DNA of 45,247 nucleotides from Kiritimatiellia bacterium (lineage in GTDB: Bacteria; Verrucomicrobiota; Kiritimatiellia; RFP12; UBA1067): positions 1 through 45,247 of the forward strand of contig JAFXEU010000071.1 in assembly GCA_017520845.1 (NCBI GenBank), read 5' to 3'. The first letter of the stretch is position 1, and each line of letters opens with the position of its first letter. Of this stretch, positions 23,862 through 32,092 are shown in pieces. A model generated the notes under the pieces. That model saw only the letters and a program-made list of their open reading frames with translations, had not been told where the DNA came from and ran no database searches. The translations under genes and the position numbers were made by a program.

Positions 23862-23945
23862 TTATATCCTCCTTTCATAAAGTGTTATCGCATATTCTAT
23901 ACTTGAATAATCCATTATCATCACTACCAATTATACCACTTTAAC
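23862..23945 (-). promoter_or_regulatory. Family-2 cassette (a): promoter plus 17-codon upstream ORF
   Basis: Extended -10 GTGG-TATAAT (TATAAT at 23930-23935) followed by the conserved initial sequence TGGTAGTGATGATAATGGAT. An upstream ORF starts at 23915 and encodes MDYSSIEYAITLYERRI; its TAA (23862-23864) is one base before the start codon of the secretin-like gene. The Shine-Dalgarno of the main gene lies inside the upstream ORF, so the two are likely coupled. Confidence 0.6.
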
Positions 23946-23968
23946 CGCCCTCTGAAAAAGCAAAATAT

Positions 23969-25189
23969 TCATGCACCTAGCGAAGCGAAAGGAACGGCAT
24001 AAAATCCTTCACCAAACCGAAGCGTATGCTCTCCGGAATAAAGAACTATGCCGGTAAATTCGCCCTTTGCAAGATTTTTCGCAAACCACTTTAAATGTTT
24101 AAAATCTCCCAATCCTAAAGAAGAACCAGCTTTTACCTCTATTCCCAACATAGCTCCATCAGTACGTTCTACAATAAAGTCTATTTCTCTCTTGTTAGAA
24201 TCTCTATACTGACTAATTTCATATTCTTGGGAGATATCCACAATAGAGGCTAAATTTTGATAAACCCAACTCTCGATAATTTTTCCACTCCTATCATCGC
24301 TCATATAAATAGACTCCTCATCCCATCCCAGGATATTTGCAATAAGACCTGAATCAGCCGCAAAATATTTACTGCGCTTTCCAATTTTAGAATAGTCGCT
24401 TTTTGTCCAAGGTTTTACTTCATCAAAAAGATAAAGTGCTTTTAATGCCGAGATATAAGTCTCTACAGTACTTACGCTCACTCCAGTTTTAGACGCAAGT
24501 TCTGAAATCTCAAAAAACTTAGATGAATACGTCAAAAGCCACTTTGCAATTTCTTTCAATACATCCAATTTTCTAATCTCAGTAACATCACGAATATCTT
24601 TCACAAGAAGATCGTCAAGATAGGTCTGAAACCATCTTCTACGCATCTTCTTATCCATACCCATCACTTCCGGATATCCACCAACCACAGCGTGAGCAAT
24701 AACATTCCTTTTACTTAAAGTGGATATATCATCCGATAAGTCACGGGCGAACGCCCTGTCGAGAAAGTCCCCTCTACCTCCATTTATCTCGCCGAATGTC
24801 AATGTTCGCAAACGGACGCGTGAGATTCTTCCTGCCAATGAATCACTTACAGCCTTAACGAAATGAAGATTTGAACTGCCTGTAAGAAGATACTGCCCCT
24901 TGTCATTATTCTGATCAACCTTGCGTTTTATTGCATTAAGTAACTCTGGAACCTTTTGAATCTCATCTATAATAATAGTCTCGCCACTACTTCGCTCAAT
25001 GAAACCAAATGGATCATTTGAAGCAGATTTTCGTATCTCATCATCATCAAGGGTAAATCGCTTTACACGAGGAAGCGAAAGCATTTCCGTAAGCGTAGTT
25101 TTTCCACTTTGCCTTGCCCCAGTAAGATTTACAACCCTAAACCATTTAAGAATTGCTTCTAATTCCCTCTCTTGCCAACGTGCTATCAT
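23969..25189 (-). CDS. AAA ATPase of the AAA_14/DUF4143 type
   Basis: A 406-residue cytoplasmic ATPase. The N-terminal P-loop GARQSGKT spans about residues 24-31, a DDDEIR switch motif follows, Walker B is TIIIDEIQKVP, and sensor-type residues lie in YLLTGSSNLHFVK. The middle SLAGRISRVRLRTLTFGE is the standard block of this family. A winged-helix-like part (LASKTGVSVSTVETYISALKALYLFDEVKPW) leads to the C-terminal DUF4143 nuclease-like region, with EIDFIVERTDGAMLGIEVKAG resembling a PD-(D/E)XK core. These proteins are widespread and often linked to mobile or defence-related DNA; their cellular role is not established. Start at ATG 25187-25189, five bases after AGGAGG; the codon just before is also ATG. 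Confidence 0.85.
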   Translation of the reverse strand: MIARWQERELEAILKWFRVVNLTGARQSGKTTLTEMLSLPRVKRFTLDDDEIRKSASNDPFGFIERSSGETIIIDEIQKVPELLNAIKRKVDQNNDKGQYLLTGSSNLHFVKAVSDSLAGRISRVRLRTLTFGEINGGRGDFLDRAFARDLSDDISTLSKRNVIAHAVVGGYPEVMGMDKKMRRRWFQTYLDDLLVKDIRDVTEIRKLDVLKEIAKWLLTYSSKFFEISELASKTGVSVSTVETYISALKALYLFDEVKPWTKSDYSKIGKRSKYFAADSGLIANILGWDEESIYMSDDRSGKIIESWVYQNLASIVDISQEYEISQYRDSNKREIDFIVERTDGAMLGIEVKAGSSLGLGDFKHLKWFAKNLAKGEFTGIVLYSGEHTLRFGEGFYAVPFASLGA

Positions 25190-25217
25190 CATATCCTCCT
25201 TTACTAATTCATCATAC

Positions 25218-25228
25218 AATATACCATA
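25218..25228 (-). promoter_or_regulatory. Extended -10 promoter of the DUF4143 ATPase gene
   Basis: Minus-strand ATTATGG-TATATT (TATATT at 25218-25223), the same extended -10 as before the GH27 gene, about 28 nt upstream of the chosen start. The AT-rich gap 25230-25373 shows no gene. Confidence 0.5.
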
Positions 25229-25373
25229 ATTTGGATTAAAAGTAAAATAGGAATTGGATTAAAATTAAATTAGAGTCTGGAGTAAATTCTAATTAGCACA
25301 ACCTACGCATCAACCAATAACACAAAAATACTCTCAATTCGCCGCGCTTATCGTTATTTTTTAGCAATTATCT

Positions 25374-25400
25374 CCAATGGGGACAGTCCCCCAGGCTATT
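25374..25400 (-). repeat. Family-3 3'-end hairpin
   Basis: Minus-strand AATAGCC-TGGGGG-ACTG-TCCCCA-TTGG: a stem of GGGGG/TCCCC type. Located 20 nt after the stop codon of the GH28-like gene. Six further copies or variants occur at 3' ends in the window. Could act as a transcript-end stabiliser or a weak terminator; it lacks a following T-run. Confidence 0.6.
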
Positions 25401-25419
25401 CCATGTCAGTTCCCTCCTG

Positions 25420-26817
25420 TCAGATTGGATTCACGCGGAACGGCTCGTCAGCCTCGACTACATTGGGCTCGGCACCGGCGAAATCGCGCAGCTCCGGCAC
25501 CGCCACGTCGCCCCATGAGCGGGCGCACGGACCGTCCACGCCTTCCACGCAAACGCCGTCCATTGAAAGCGCCTCCACGTGCGCCGCCCTCACAAGCTCG
25601 CGCTGCGGCTTCGCGAACGAAAGACGGCAGTCCTTCAGCGCAAGCGACAGCTTCGACTCGGCGTCTCCGTAGGCGCAGAGGCTCAGGGCAAGCCCCGCCG
25701 CCTCGACGTTCTCGAAACGGATGCTCCGGAGCGGACGGTTCTTCTGCCACGTCTCGTTGCCTGAGAAATTGTAGTGCAGGAAACGCTGCGCGTTCTCGAC
25801 GCGGCAGTTCCGTACCGTGATCGCGCCGGGATCGCGCCGCACCTTGACCGTAAAGTCGGAATAGTACGTGAAGAGCGCGAGAAGCGTCCGCCAGCCCGCG
25901 CCTGGCTTTCCGTGCGAGCCGGCGATCTGGTCGGCCTTCGGCAGGGAGTTGCGGATCGGATACTCGGCTGGCCCCCACGCGCGGCAGTCCTCGACCAGAA
26001 CGCGGCGGCCTCCGAACCGGAACGCGCTGCATGCGGTGTTCAGGCTACAGCCGCGCACAGTGACGTCCTCGTTGTCGAATCCCGACACGCAGTCGTCGCC
26101 TGTCTTCATCGTGCATTGCGCGATCTTCACGCGGTCGCACGTCGTGATGTGGATCCCGTCGTGTCCGCCGAGGATGGTCAGATCCTCGAACCCGAGGTCC
26201 GACGAGCGCCACACGTTGTGCGCCCAGTTCCCGGTGTTGCGTATCATGTAGCCGCGAAAGGTGCAGTTCACCGAATCATGCACGGACACCCCGTGGACGC
26301 CCCGGAAATGCTCCTCGCCGACGGGATCGTAGCTGTCGCATCCGTCGATGACCGAGCCCGGCTCGCCGATGACCCGTACGTTGCGCGCGCGGAGGATGCG
26401 TATGACGGCGTTGTTCCAGCGGCTTGCGCACTTGAGGATGTGGTCGTTGGTCTTGCGCTTCGACGGCGTCACCCAAACAACGCCCGGCGCGAAATCCCCC
26501 TCCGGCACCGGCTCGATCCTGTCGTTCGCGAGAATGTCGTAGTCGTCGCAGTTCCGGCTCGCCTTCAGGACCGCGCCGCTCTTCAAAAGAAGAGTGGTGT
26601 TGCTTCTGAGACGCAGTCCCCCCACTGCGTACTCTCCCTTCTCGACCGTCACCGTTCCGCCGCCTGCGAGAAAGCAGTCGTCGAACGCCTTCTGCAGTGC
26701 AGCCGTCGCGTCACCCTCTACAGGACGCACAGACACCTCGAACGGGACGGCTCCAAAAGTCATCGGCAACGCGCCAAGCGCCAGTGCGCCCGCGACAAAC
26801 TCTCGTCTTGTATTCAT
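25420..26817 (-). CDS. Tat-exported GH28-like (polygalacturonase-type) beta-helix enzyme
   Basis: A 465-residue protein with a twin-arginine signal (MNTRREFVAGALALGALPM), so it is probably folded before export. After FEVSVRPVEGDATAALQKAFDDC, typical of pectinase-like proteins, comes a right-handed parallel beta-helix: VGGLRLRSNTTLLLKSGAVL, NVRVIGEPGSVIDGCDSYDP, CTFRGYMIRNTGNW, then LGGHDGIHI and TGDDCVSG, which correspond to the GH28 Asp motifs, and VRGCSLNTACSAFRFGG. The GHG motif of classical polygalacturonases is not evident, so activity on pectin-type uronides is likely but not certain. It is GC-rich, unlike both neighbours. ATG at 26815-26817 overlaps the TGA of an upstream ORF, and there is no separate Shine-Dalgarno close by. 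Confidence 0.75.
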   Translation of the reverse strand: MNTRREFVAGALALGALPMTFGAVPFEVSVRPVEGDATAALQKAFDDCFLAGGGTVTVEKGEYAVGGLRLRSNTTLLLKSGAVLKASRNCDDYDILANDRIEPVPEGDFAPGVVWVTPSKRKTNDHILKCASRWNNAVIRILRARNVRVIGEPGSVIDGCDSYDPVGEEHFRGVHGVSVHDSVNCTFRGYMIRNTGNWAHNVWRSSDLGFEDLTILGGHDGIHITTCDRVKIAQCTMKTGDDCVSGFDNEDVTVRGCSLNTACSAFRFGGRRVLVEDCRAWGPAEYPIRNSLPKADQIAGSHGKPGAGWRTLLALFTYYSDFTVKVRRDPGAITVRNCRVENAQRFLHYNFSGNETWQKNRPLRSIRFENVEAAGLALSLCAYGDAESKLSLALKDCRLSFAKPQRELVRAAHVEALSMDGVCVEGVDGPCARSWGDVAVPELRDFAGAEPNVVEADEPFRVNPI

Positions 26818-26930
26818 CTGAGGATAATAAGAATCCGAGGGACCCCATTGGTGGGGTGAAAGTGGTTGGGTGAAATCATTTTACACCCCTCCGTTCTTTG
26901 GAAGCTATCAGAATTTTTATAATCATCCAT
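26814..26930 (-). CDS. Upstream leader ORF of the GH28-like gene (cassette b)
   Basis: A 38-codon ORF (ATG at 26928-26930, with in-frame ATGs up to 26936) whose TGA overlaps the ATG of the GH28-like gene in an ATGA. The middle, SDSFQRTEGCKMISP, closely matches the leader before the lipoprotein gene at 43038 (SDNFQRTEGCKMISP). An internal ATG (26877-26879) has its own Shine-Dalgarno GGAGGGG, and GGGGTG/CACCC could form a hairpin around it. The promoter's TATAAT is at 26946-26951, so the first ATG lies at or just after the transcription start. Likely role: translation-coupled leader; a functional peptide is not shown. Confidence 0.55.
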   Translation of the reverse strand: MDDYKNSDSFQRTEGCKMISPNHFHPTNGVPRILIILR

Positions 26931-26945
26931 CATCATCACTACGCA

Positions 26946-26955
26946 ATTATACCAC
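26946..26955 (-). promoter_or_regulatory. Family-2 cassette (b) promoter
   Basis: Minus-strand TTTAAAGTGG-TATAAT-TGCGTAGTGATGATGATGG, identical in core to copies at 23930, 28052, 43158 and 44927. Directly preceded (26966-26991) by a terminator-like hairpin, so the two genes are insulated. Confidence 0.65.
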
Positions 26956-26965
26956 TTTAAAGCGT

Positions 26966-26991
26966 AAAATAAAAGCGCGGCATTCGCGCTT
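26966..26991 (-). terminator. Rho-independent terminator after the 279-residue gene
   Basis: Minus-strand stem AAGCGCG-AATGC-CGCGCTT followed by TTATTTT. It is the best-formed version of the hairpin that opens each family-2 cassette; other copies (21765, 28080, 43190, 44955) have decayed left arms. Confidence 0.65.
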
Positions 26992-27006
26992 GAGGGTCAA
27001 GTGTAT

Positions 27007-27033
27007 CGCCAATGGAGTCCCCCAGGCTATTCT
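27007..27033 (-). repeat. Family-3 3'-end hairpin
   Basis: Minus-strand AATAGCCTGGGGGACTCCATTGGC variant, lacking a few bases of the right arm. It lies between the stop codon at 27064 and the terminator at 26966-26991. Confidence 0.55.
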
Positions 27034-27063
27034 GACCATTTCCCCCACTCCCCCAAGCGATTC

Positions 27064-27903
27064 CTACTCTTTCAGGCTATGCCCGACATGGGAAAGCTTT
27101 AAAACATAAACTACCTTCCTCCCGTCCGCAGTAAGTATCTCATATCTTTGCTTTCCATTCGATATGCAACTACAAGTTATCGCCTCGGCGCCTTCACTAT
27201 TGGGAACTAAGGTTAATCCGCTGACAAATGCGTACCGGACGCCAGAATCAACATTCTGTGCAACAAAAAACGAACTTGATGCGCCATCCCACACCCATTC
27301 ATACTTCCATTCCTTTGGTGCGACAGGCGAATCAGGAATCCATGTATACAGACCTCCGTTAGACTCTCTCTTTAGCAGAAAAATACCGCCGCCGCACTGC
27401 ACCTTCCCAACAAAACCAGATGGCACATCAAAAACCACGTCTTGCTTACTGTCCCAAATTTGCTTAAAGAAATCTTCTCCTAAACGCGAAATAGGAGCAA
27501 AACGTAGTTTAGCTGCAGTAATGTTAATGTTCAGATACCTATTGGTCCCAACATCAAGATGTCTAAGCACCTTGCGTTCATTACCACCTCTTTTGATGTA
27601 TAAATAACTAGTTCCACCGTCCTTTTTACGCACTTGCAACACATAAGCTCCCTTGAGCCTATATATCATTCTGAGCCTCCCACCTGCTGATGCCAATCCT
27701 TCTATCTCGGATATCTTCTGCTGATCAAGGTTAAGAACAGAGATCGGTCGGCTTGATTCAGACGTGGAACTAATTGAATCCCAAACTTTATCCAAACAAG
27801 CCTCAACACCTGAGAAATCGCACTGGTCAGCATAGCCTTTGCCGCACAATTCAAGAATGAGAAATATAGAAACAACGACATTAGTAAACCTTGATCTGCT
27901 CAT
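27064..27903 (-). CDS. Secreted protein of unknown function
   Basis: A 279-residue protein that I do not recognise. It has a signal peptide (SRFTNVVVSIFLILELCGKGYA) and three Cys near the N- and C-terminal parts (QCDFSGVEAC, ITCSC). The mature chain is beta-rich with no transmembrane segment. A stretch of short strands (LRMIYRLKGAYVLQVRKKDG, SYLYIKRGGNERKVL) suggests a lipocalin- or TolB-like sheet domain, but no motif is decisive. ATG at 27901-27903 lies two bases after the TAG of an upstream ORF and 11 nt after AGGAGG. AT-rich, probably an accessory gene of the same cassette-linked group as 21899-23860 and 42517-43038. Confidence 0.6.
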   Translation of the reverse strand: MSRSRFTNVVVSIFLILELCGKGYADQCDFSGVEACLDKVWDSISSTSESSRPISVLNLDQQKISEIEGLASAGGRLRMIYRLKGAYVLQVRKKDGGTSYLYIKRGGNERKVLRHLDVGTNRYLNINITAAKLRFAPISRLGEDFFKQIWDSKQDVVFDVPSGFVGKVQCGGGIFLLKRESNGGLYTWIPDSPVAPKEWKYEWVWDGASSSFFVAQNVDSGVRYAFVSGLTLVPNSEGAEAITCSCISNGKQRYEILTADGRKVVYVLKLSHVGHSLKE

Positions 27904-27905
27904 AA

Positions 27906-27992
27906 CTAATTTGACCTCCTACTGTCAACGATAGCTTTGTTATTAGAATCCGAGGGACCATTGGTGGGGTGAAAATGGTGGGGGGAAATCAT
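27906..27992 (-). CDS. Second upstream ORF of the 279-residue gene (cassette c)
   Basis: A 28-codon ORF starting MISPHHFHPTNGPSDSN with Shine-Dalgarno GGAGGGG. Its TAG is two bases before the main start codon. Its first codons match the internal MISP start in cassettes b and d. The Shine-Dalgarno of the main gene (AGGAGG) lies within its last codons. Confidence 0.5.
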   Translation of the reverse strand: MISPHHFHPTNGPSDSNNKAIVDSRRSN

Positions 27993-28057
27993 TTTACACC
28001 CCTCCACTCCTTGAAAATTATCAAAGATTTTTGAATATCCATCACTACGCAATTATA
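27989..28057 (-). promoter_or_regulatory. Family-2 cassette (c): promoter plus first upstream ORF
   Basis: TATAAT at 28052-28057 and the conserved TGCGTAGTGATGGAT. The first upstream ORF (28042 down to 27989) encodes MDIQKSLIIFKEWRGVK. Its TGA overlaps the ATG of the second upstream ORF. Compared with cassette d, a single missing C splits the one long leader ORF into two, yet the split point is an ATGA re-start. Confidence 0.55.
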
Positions 28058-28127
28058 CCACTTCTACTCATAAAATAAAAGCGCGGCACTCATCCAAAAA
28101 AATCTGGCACAAGACCACTTTGGCATT

Positions 28128-28157
28128 TTAGTCGAAGTCGAAGTTGAAGTGGAACAT
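28128..28157 (-). other. Possible 9-codon ORF in the 28.06-28.36 kb gap
   Basis: The roughly 300-nt gap between the cassette and the vWA gene contains no normal gene. The one thing visible on the minus strand is ATG..TAA encoding MFHFNFDFD from a TTCGAC repeat, with a strong AAAAGGAGGTG 20-30 nt upstream (28170-28192), too far for normal initiation. It may be the decayed end of a longer gene. Confidence 0.2.
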
Positions 28158-28359
28158 AGGAATTTTTAACCCCTTCACCTCCTTTTCATGCGTAGTGTGG
28201 ATTAATTTGAGTTCACCTCATTCCGCAACCATTGGTGCGAAGGTTGGGGCCGTGTCACGAGTGAGGAGTGAGGTTTTGTTAAATTTTGGTACAAACAGGT
28301 CAGACCTATCTGTGCCACTTCATTTGTTTTCAACCAAATCGCGGCAGTCCATCCACCGG

Positions 28360-29508
28360 CTACTTGGCGGATGGTCGCATCTGCCGCAACTGGCTGTCGA
28401 TAGACCGAAGGACTTCCTCGTCAAATGAAGCCTTGGCGCCGGCGGGTTTCTGTTTTGCCTCGGATTCGCTAATATATTCGCTCCGCTTGCGGTTGAGTTC
28501 AAGAAGCTGAGCATTCAGCTCCCGACGCTTTTTGACGGCCTCGTCGAGTCTGGCCTTCCGCTCCTTCGGCGAAAGATCCTTCAGTTCGTCCGGCAGATCC
28601 TCCACTTTCATCTTTTCCAGCGCCTCTGGTTCTGCAGTAAGATCGGATCCGCCGACCGGCGCGGCAAGCGCGTCGGCCGCCATGGCCTTTGCCTTCACAG
28701 CGTTGCGGCTTGCGGCGACCGAGGCAGATGCTCCGACATTGGACTTGACAAGGCCCCGCATTGACGACTGGACTGCCTGGCTGCCATAGGGGAGAATCGT
28801 CTTGCTGATTTCGACGTTGATCCGCTGGATTTCCTTGTCGTATGGCGTCTCGATCATCCGCATGTTTCCCGTCTGCCCGATTTGCGTGTAGCCGCCGTTG
28901 GTCAGTCGTGCGATTTCCCTCCAATGCGGCGTCGTGGACGATTCGCCGCCGCATTGGACGGTGTTGACGACGATGTTCTTTCTGGCCGCCATGGCGCAGC
29001 TCTCGGGATACTTGACGTCGTCCTTGTAGTCCATGTGAGGCGGGCAGTCGCCTACGAGGAAGATTGTCCGCATGACGCTGTTCGAGTCGCTCCACTGGAT
29101 TTTGGTGACGGCCTCGAACAAGGCCTGGTTTACCGACTCCGGGACGTCACCGCCGCCGGCGGCACGAAATCCCTGGAGGTCAGCATAGACCTGGTCTAGG
29201 TTGTTGGTTAGCGAATAGAGGCGTGTAACATATGCGTCTCCGCGATCGCGGTAGGGAATTAGGCCAATACTGACCTTGCCACCCGTGCGCTGGATGATGC
29301 CTCCGGCGATGGACCAGATTTTCTGCTTGGCGCCCTCAATGAGACCGGTCATGGAACCGGTGGTGTCAAGTACGAAGACGACTTCGGCATCAACCGGCTC
29401 AGACGGAGCCGAACTGACAGCTGGAGGAACGTTGGTCTGGGCATTCACCGCGCAGAGCGCGACTGCAGCACACACGACCTCGCACACGAGTTTCTTGGCC
29501 ATGTTCAT
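28360..29508 (-). CDS. Exported von Willebrand factor A-domain protein
   Basis: A 382-residue protein with a signal peptide (KKLVCEVVCAAVALCAVNA). The vWA domain spans about residues 40-240: it opens AEVVFVLDTTGSMTG with the MIDAS residues Asp48, Thr50 and Ser52, followed by KVSIGLIPYRDRGDAYVTRL, a GGGDVPESVNQALFEAV loop and RTIFLVGDCPPHMDY. The C-terminal third is a long charged helix (LSPKERKARLDEAVKKRRELNAQLL), probably coiled coil. It probably scaffolds or binds protein partners at the cell envelope. The start ATG at 29506-29508 has AGGAG 7 nt upstream; longer in-frame starts overlap the promoter. Confidence 0.85.
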   Translation of the reverse strand: MNMAKKLVCEVVCAAVALCAVNAQTNVPPAVSSAPSEPVDAEVVFVLDTTGSMTGLIEGAKQKIWSIAGGIIQRTGGKVSIGLIPYRDRGDAYVTRLYSLTNNLDQVYADLQGFRAAGGGDVPESVNQALFEAVTKIQWSDSNSVMRTIFLVGDCPPHMDYKDDVKYPESCAMAARKNIVVNTVQCGGESSTTPHWREIARLTNGGYTQIGQTGNMRMIETPYDKEIQRINVEISKTILPYGSQAVQSSMRGLVKSNVGASASVAASRNAVKAKAMAADALAAPVGGSDLTAEPEALEKMKVEDLPDELKDLSPKERKARLDEAVKKRRELNAQLLELNRKRSEYISESEAKQKPAGAKASFDEEVLRSIDSQLRQMRPSAK

Positions 29509-29532
29509 ATGATTTCTCCTGTTGATGTGTGC

Positions 29533-29542
29533 ATTATACCAA
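29533..29542 (-). promoter_or_regulatory. Extended -10 promoter of the vWA gene
   Basis: Minus-strand TTTGG-TATAAT (TATAAT at 29533-29538), 25 nt upstream of the start codon. Same TGG-TATAAT form as elsewhere in the window. Confidence 0.55.
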
Positions 29543-29576
29543 ATTCTGCAGCGAAGCCTCAACACAAACTACCACC

Positions 29577-29648
29577 TCAGCGGCTGAGGAGGTAGGTGAA
29601 GCCGACCGCGATGCGCTCGAGGTACATGACCGCCGCGAGGATCGGGTG
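29577..29648 (-). pseudogene. 3' remnant of a GC-rich gene
   Basis: In the gap 29540-29850, the minus strand reads HPILAAVMYLERIAVGFTYL then LSR and a TGA at 29577-29579. It looks like a real C-terminal helix, but an in-frame stop lies a few codons upstream and no start exists. The rest of the gap holds a hairpin GCTCGC..CCC-TAA-GGG..GCGAGC (29718-29742) and the family-3 repeat, but no gene. Confidence 0.35.
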
Positions 29649-29717
29649 ACAGCGTCACCAACCGAAGCACTACCATTACGAGATCGAAAAGAACTCGGCC
29701 TCGCGGTCGCTCGGCTT

Positions 29718-29742
29718 GCTCGCGTCCCTAAGGGTTGCGAGC
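29718..29742. terminator. Stable hairpin downstream of the M60 gene
   Basis: GCTCGC-GT-CCC-TAA-GGG-TT-GCGAGC, a 9-bp interrupted stem. There is no T-run on either side, so factor-independent termination is uncertain. Confidence 0.35.
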
Positions 29743-29810
29743 CCGCTTACGCGGCGGATAAACCGTTAATCCACCGTAGCCCTCCATATTGTTGATAACT
29801 GTTGATTATC

Positions 29811-29838
29811 GCCAATGGGGACAATCCCCCAGGCTATT
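29811..29838 (-). repeat. Family-3 3'-end hairpin
   Basis: Minus-strand AATAGCC-TGGGGG-ATTG-TCCCCA-TTGGC; the outer GCC/GGC also pairs. It follows the M60 peptidase stop codon by 17 nt. Confidence 0.6.
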
Positions 29839-29855
29839 CTCCCCTCTTTTTGCGG

Positions 29856-32054
29856 TCAGGGAAACAGCGCGGAAACGGCCGTTTTATATTTGGAACATTC
29901 CTTCAATGTCGACTCGCTTATCGGCAGCGACCAGGCAGCCATGACCGCCGCAAGATTCACGTTCGCCGTTTTTGACATTTCTCGGGCGAAAATCTGCCAT
30001 CTTTCATGATCGTTCCGCGGCCGCGCGAAACCGCGTTCGCGATAGCGCGCGAAGGTTTTTTTATACACCTCCCATCCGTAGGCCTCCTTTATCCGCAGGT
30101 ACATCTCCAGCGCCAAAAACGGATCACGCTTCCAGTCCTCGAACCTCTTGCCCTTCGCCACCCAGTTCTTCACTCTTCCGGCGGACCTTCCGGTTCCGGT
30201 ATAGAATCTCTCTTCGCGAATGTCCGCTCCCGCCACCGATTCGATCGCATAGAGCGTGAACAGATTGACCGTTACCTCGCCGGTGCCGTCGGGAGTCCAA
30301 TCGCGGTTCTGATGATTGTGCCCGATTTCATGATAGCACCCCCACGACTCTCCCTTTTCCAGACGCTCTTTATCCACCGCCCAGTCAAGCCGTTCGGAGT
30401 TGATGTGGGTCATCAGCGGATAACCGCTGTGCATGAACCCGGCGACAAGCTGGACATCGCTGCAGATACGCTCCGGGTAGCGGCGTTTTTCCCACCGGGC
30501 GAGATCGGCCGAAGCTTCCAGAACCTTATCCCAGTAATCGGCGATCCATTCCGGATCGTCGACCTTCTTCAGGCTTTCCACCTCGGCGATGACCACAAAA
30601 TCCTTCCCCTGGATTTCGCCGTAGGGCGCGCCGGTATCGCGGCATTCGGCCGCGAACTGAGCTTTGTCGACGAAACCCTTTCTGAACCAGGGCGCCATAA
30701 CTCCGCCGGAAATCCCGACCTCGACCGTGCCGGAAAATCCCGCGTTGTCGGGCACAACGATATACACGAGCCCCCCGAAAGGATTGAAAACCGTCGTGGA
30801 TTTTTTGGACAGCGGCACTTCGCACGTGACCATGGGACTGCGGCGCCACTCGCCGAGCGGCGTAAGATCGTCGGCGGTCGAACCTATGCGCACCTTTAGA
30901 GCGAGCTTCAGGGCTTCATCCGGAAGCGTTACCGTAAGCGGCTCGCCCGCGACGGCGAACACTCCGGTGGAATGCCAGCGCGGCACCGACATGTCGACCG
31001 CCACCGTTTTGCTTATCTTCGGCGTTCCTTTTCTCACCGCCCCGGGATAAACCGCCGCGCTTTCATCGGCGGCAACCGGATTTTCCGGATTTTTCAGCCA
31101 ATCGAGCTTGCGCTTGACAATCGCGACGCGGGCTGCCGCATCCTCGCTGCGGACGGCCGACGCCGGCGAAGGCGTTTTTTTCGCCGAAGGAAGATTGCAC
31201 AGTCTATCGAGCTTTTCATGCAGTCCCGCGGCGGCGCGCGACGGCAGCGCATCGACCAGAACAAGCGCCACCGCTCCCGCGCGGGCGATCTCCTCCTTTG
31301 AAGCGGCCTCTCCCATCAAAAGCGAGTCCACCGCCTCCTCGGCATTGGCGCCCGCGATTTTACCGTCTTTGACGGCCGGGAAAGTGCCGTTGATGCGGCT
31401 CACCGACCGCGAATTCATCAGCACCCCCATTTCCGCCGCGATCCGGTTGGGAGCGAATTCTTCGGCAAAAACCGCCTGCGGCCGGTAATAGAGGAAACCC
31501 CATCCTAACGCACCGCAGATATATCCGCCGCCCTCGCGGACAAAAGCGAGAATCGGCGCCACTTCGTCAGATCGCGCGTCATTTGCGAGCAGAATGTCGC
31601 ACCCCTTCAAATCCGACGCCGCGCTCAATTCCCTGACATCCGCAAAACCGAGGCTTCTGATTCCGTCCGCCGTCCGCTTTGAACGCAAAACGCCGATTAC
31701 TGCATCCGTCTTGCCCTTTGCCGTCCAGTTGATCGCATTGCGCAGAAACCGGGAGGAATCATCCCGGTGGCTCCTCACGTCGAGAAACGACGGATGGGAC
31801 AGATAAACCGCACGGCCTTCGCCGTAATTCGCGCCCGCGGCCGCGCATGCGTACACGCCCTCGGAAATCCGGCATTTCGCCAATGCGAACGAATTGGTTC
31901 CGATAAGAATATAACCGCCCGGCAAAGCTCCGCCGCCGACATCGATGGAGGACACCCCCTCCAGAAGTCCGGACGCGGACGACACCGCCGCCATCAGCGA
32001 AACCGCCACCGCAAACACACGCTTTTTCATATTGCTCTTCGGCATAAAAACCAT
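29856..32054 (-). CDS. Secreted M60-type (enhancin/mucinase-like) metallopeptidase
   Basis: A 732-residue exported protease. The signal peptide is KKRVFAVAVSLMAAVSSASG. The N-terminal half (about 40-250) is a class-I-amidotransferase-like fold (GCDILLANDARSDEVAPIL, FVREGGGYICGALGWGFLYY). The peptidase part starts near residue 340 (VDMSVPRWHSTGVFAVAGEP). The zinc motif is HEIGHNHQ at about 575-582, with the third ligand or catalytic Glu in DGTGEVTVN (about 593). HExxHxxxx...GxxE with this spacing is the Peptidase_M60 signature; characterised relatives cut mucins and other O-glycoproteins. Upstream Mets are rejected because GGGAGG lies just before the ATG at 32052-32054. The gene follows the 524-residue surface protein with no real gap, so they are co-transcribed. 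Confidence 0.85.
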   Translation of the reverse strand: MVFMPKSNMKKRVFAVAVSLMAAVSSASGLLEGVSSIDVGGGALPGGYILIGTNSFALAKCRISEGVYACAAAGANYGEGRAVYLSHPSFLDVRSHRDDSSRFLRNAINWTAKGKTDAVIGVLRSKRTADGIRSLGFADVRELSAASDLKGCDILLANDARSDEVAPILAFVREGGGYICGALGWGFLYYRPQAVFAEEFAPNRIAAEMGVLMNSRSVSRINGTFPAVKDGKIAGANAEEAVDSLLMGEAASKEEIARAGAVALVLVDALPSRAAAGLHEKLDRLCNLPSAKKTPSPASAVRSEDAAARVAIVKRKLDWLKNPENPVAADESAAVYPGAVRKGTPKISKTVAVDMSVPRWHSTGVFAVAGEPLTVTLPDEALKLALKVRIGSTADDLTPLGEWRRSPMVTCEVPLSKKSTTVFNPFGGLVYIVVPDNAGFSGTVEVGISGGVMAPWFRKGFVDKAQFAAECRDTGAPYGEIQGKDFVVIAEVESLKKVDDPEWIADYWDKVLEASADLARWEKRRYPERICSDVQLVAGFMHSGYPLMTHINSERLDWAVDKERLEKGESWGCYHEIGHNHQNRDWTPDGTGEVTVNLFTLYAIESVAGADIREERFYTGTGRSAGRVKNWVAKGKRFEDWKRDPFLALEMYLRIKEAYGWEVYKKTFARYRERGFARPRNDHERWQIFAREMSKTANVNLAAVMAAWSLPISESTLKECSKYKTAVSALFP

Positions 32055-32092
32055 TTCCCTCCCTTGCTCCATGACGCATCCGCGATGGACAT

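Noticed and set aside
26870..27109. Plus-strand peptide with KSFYTPPFFGSYQ, similar to one at 43.1 kb
   Set aside because: The similarity reflects shared cassette DNA. Promoter and start signals favour the minus-strand reading, and no downstream plus gene exists.
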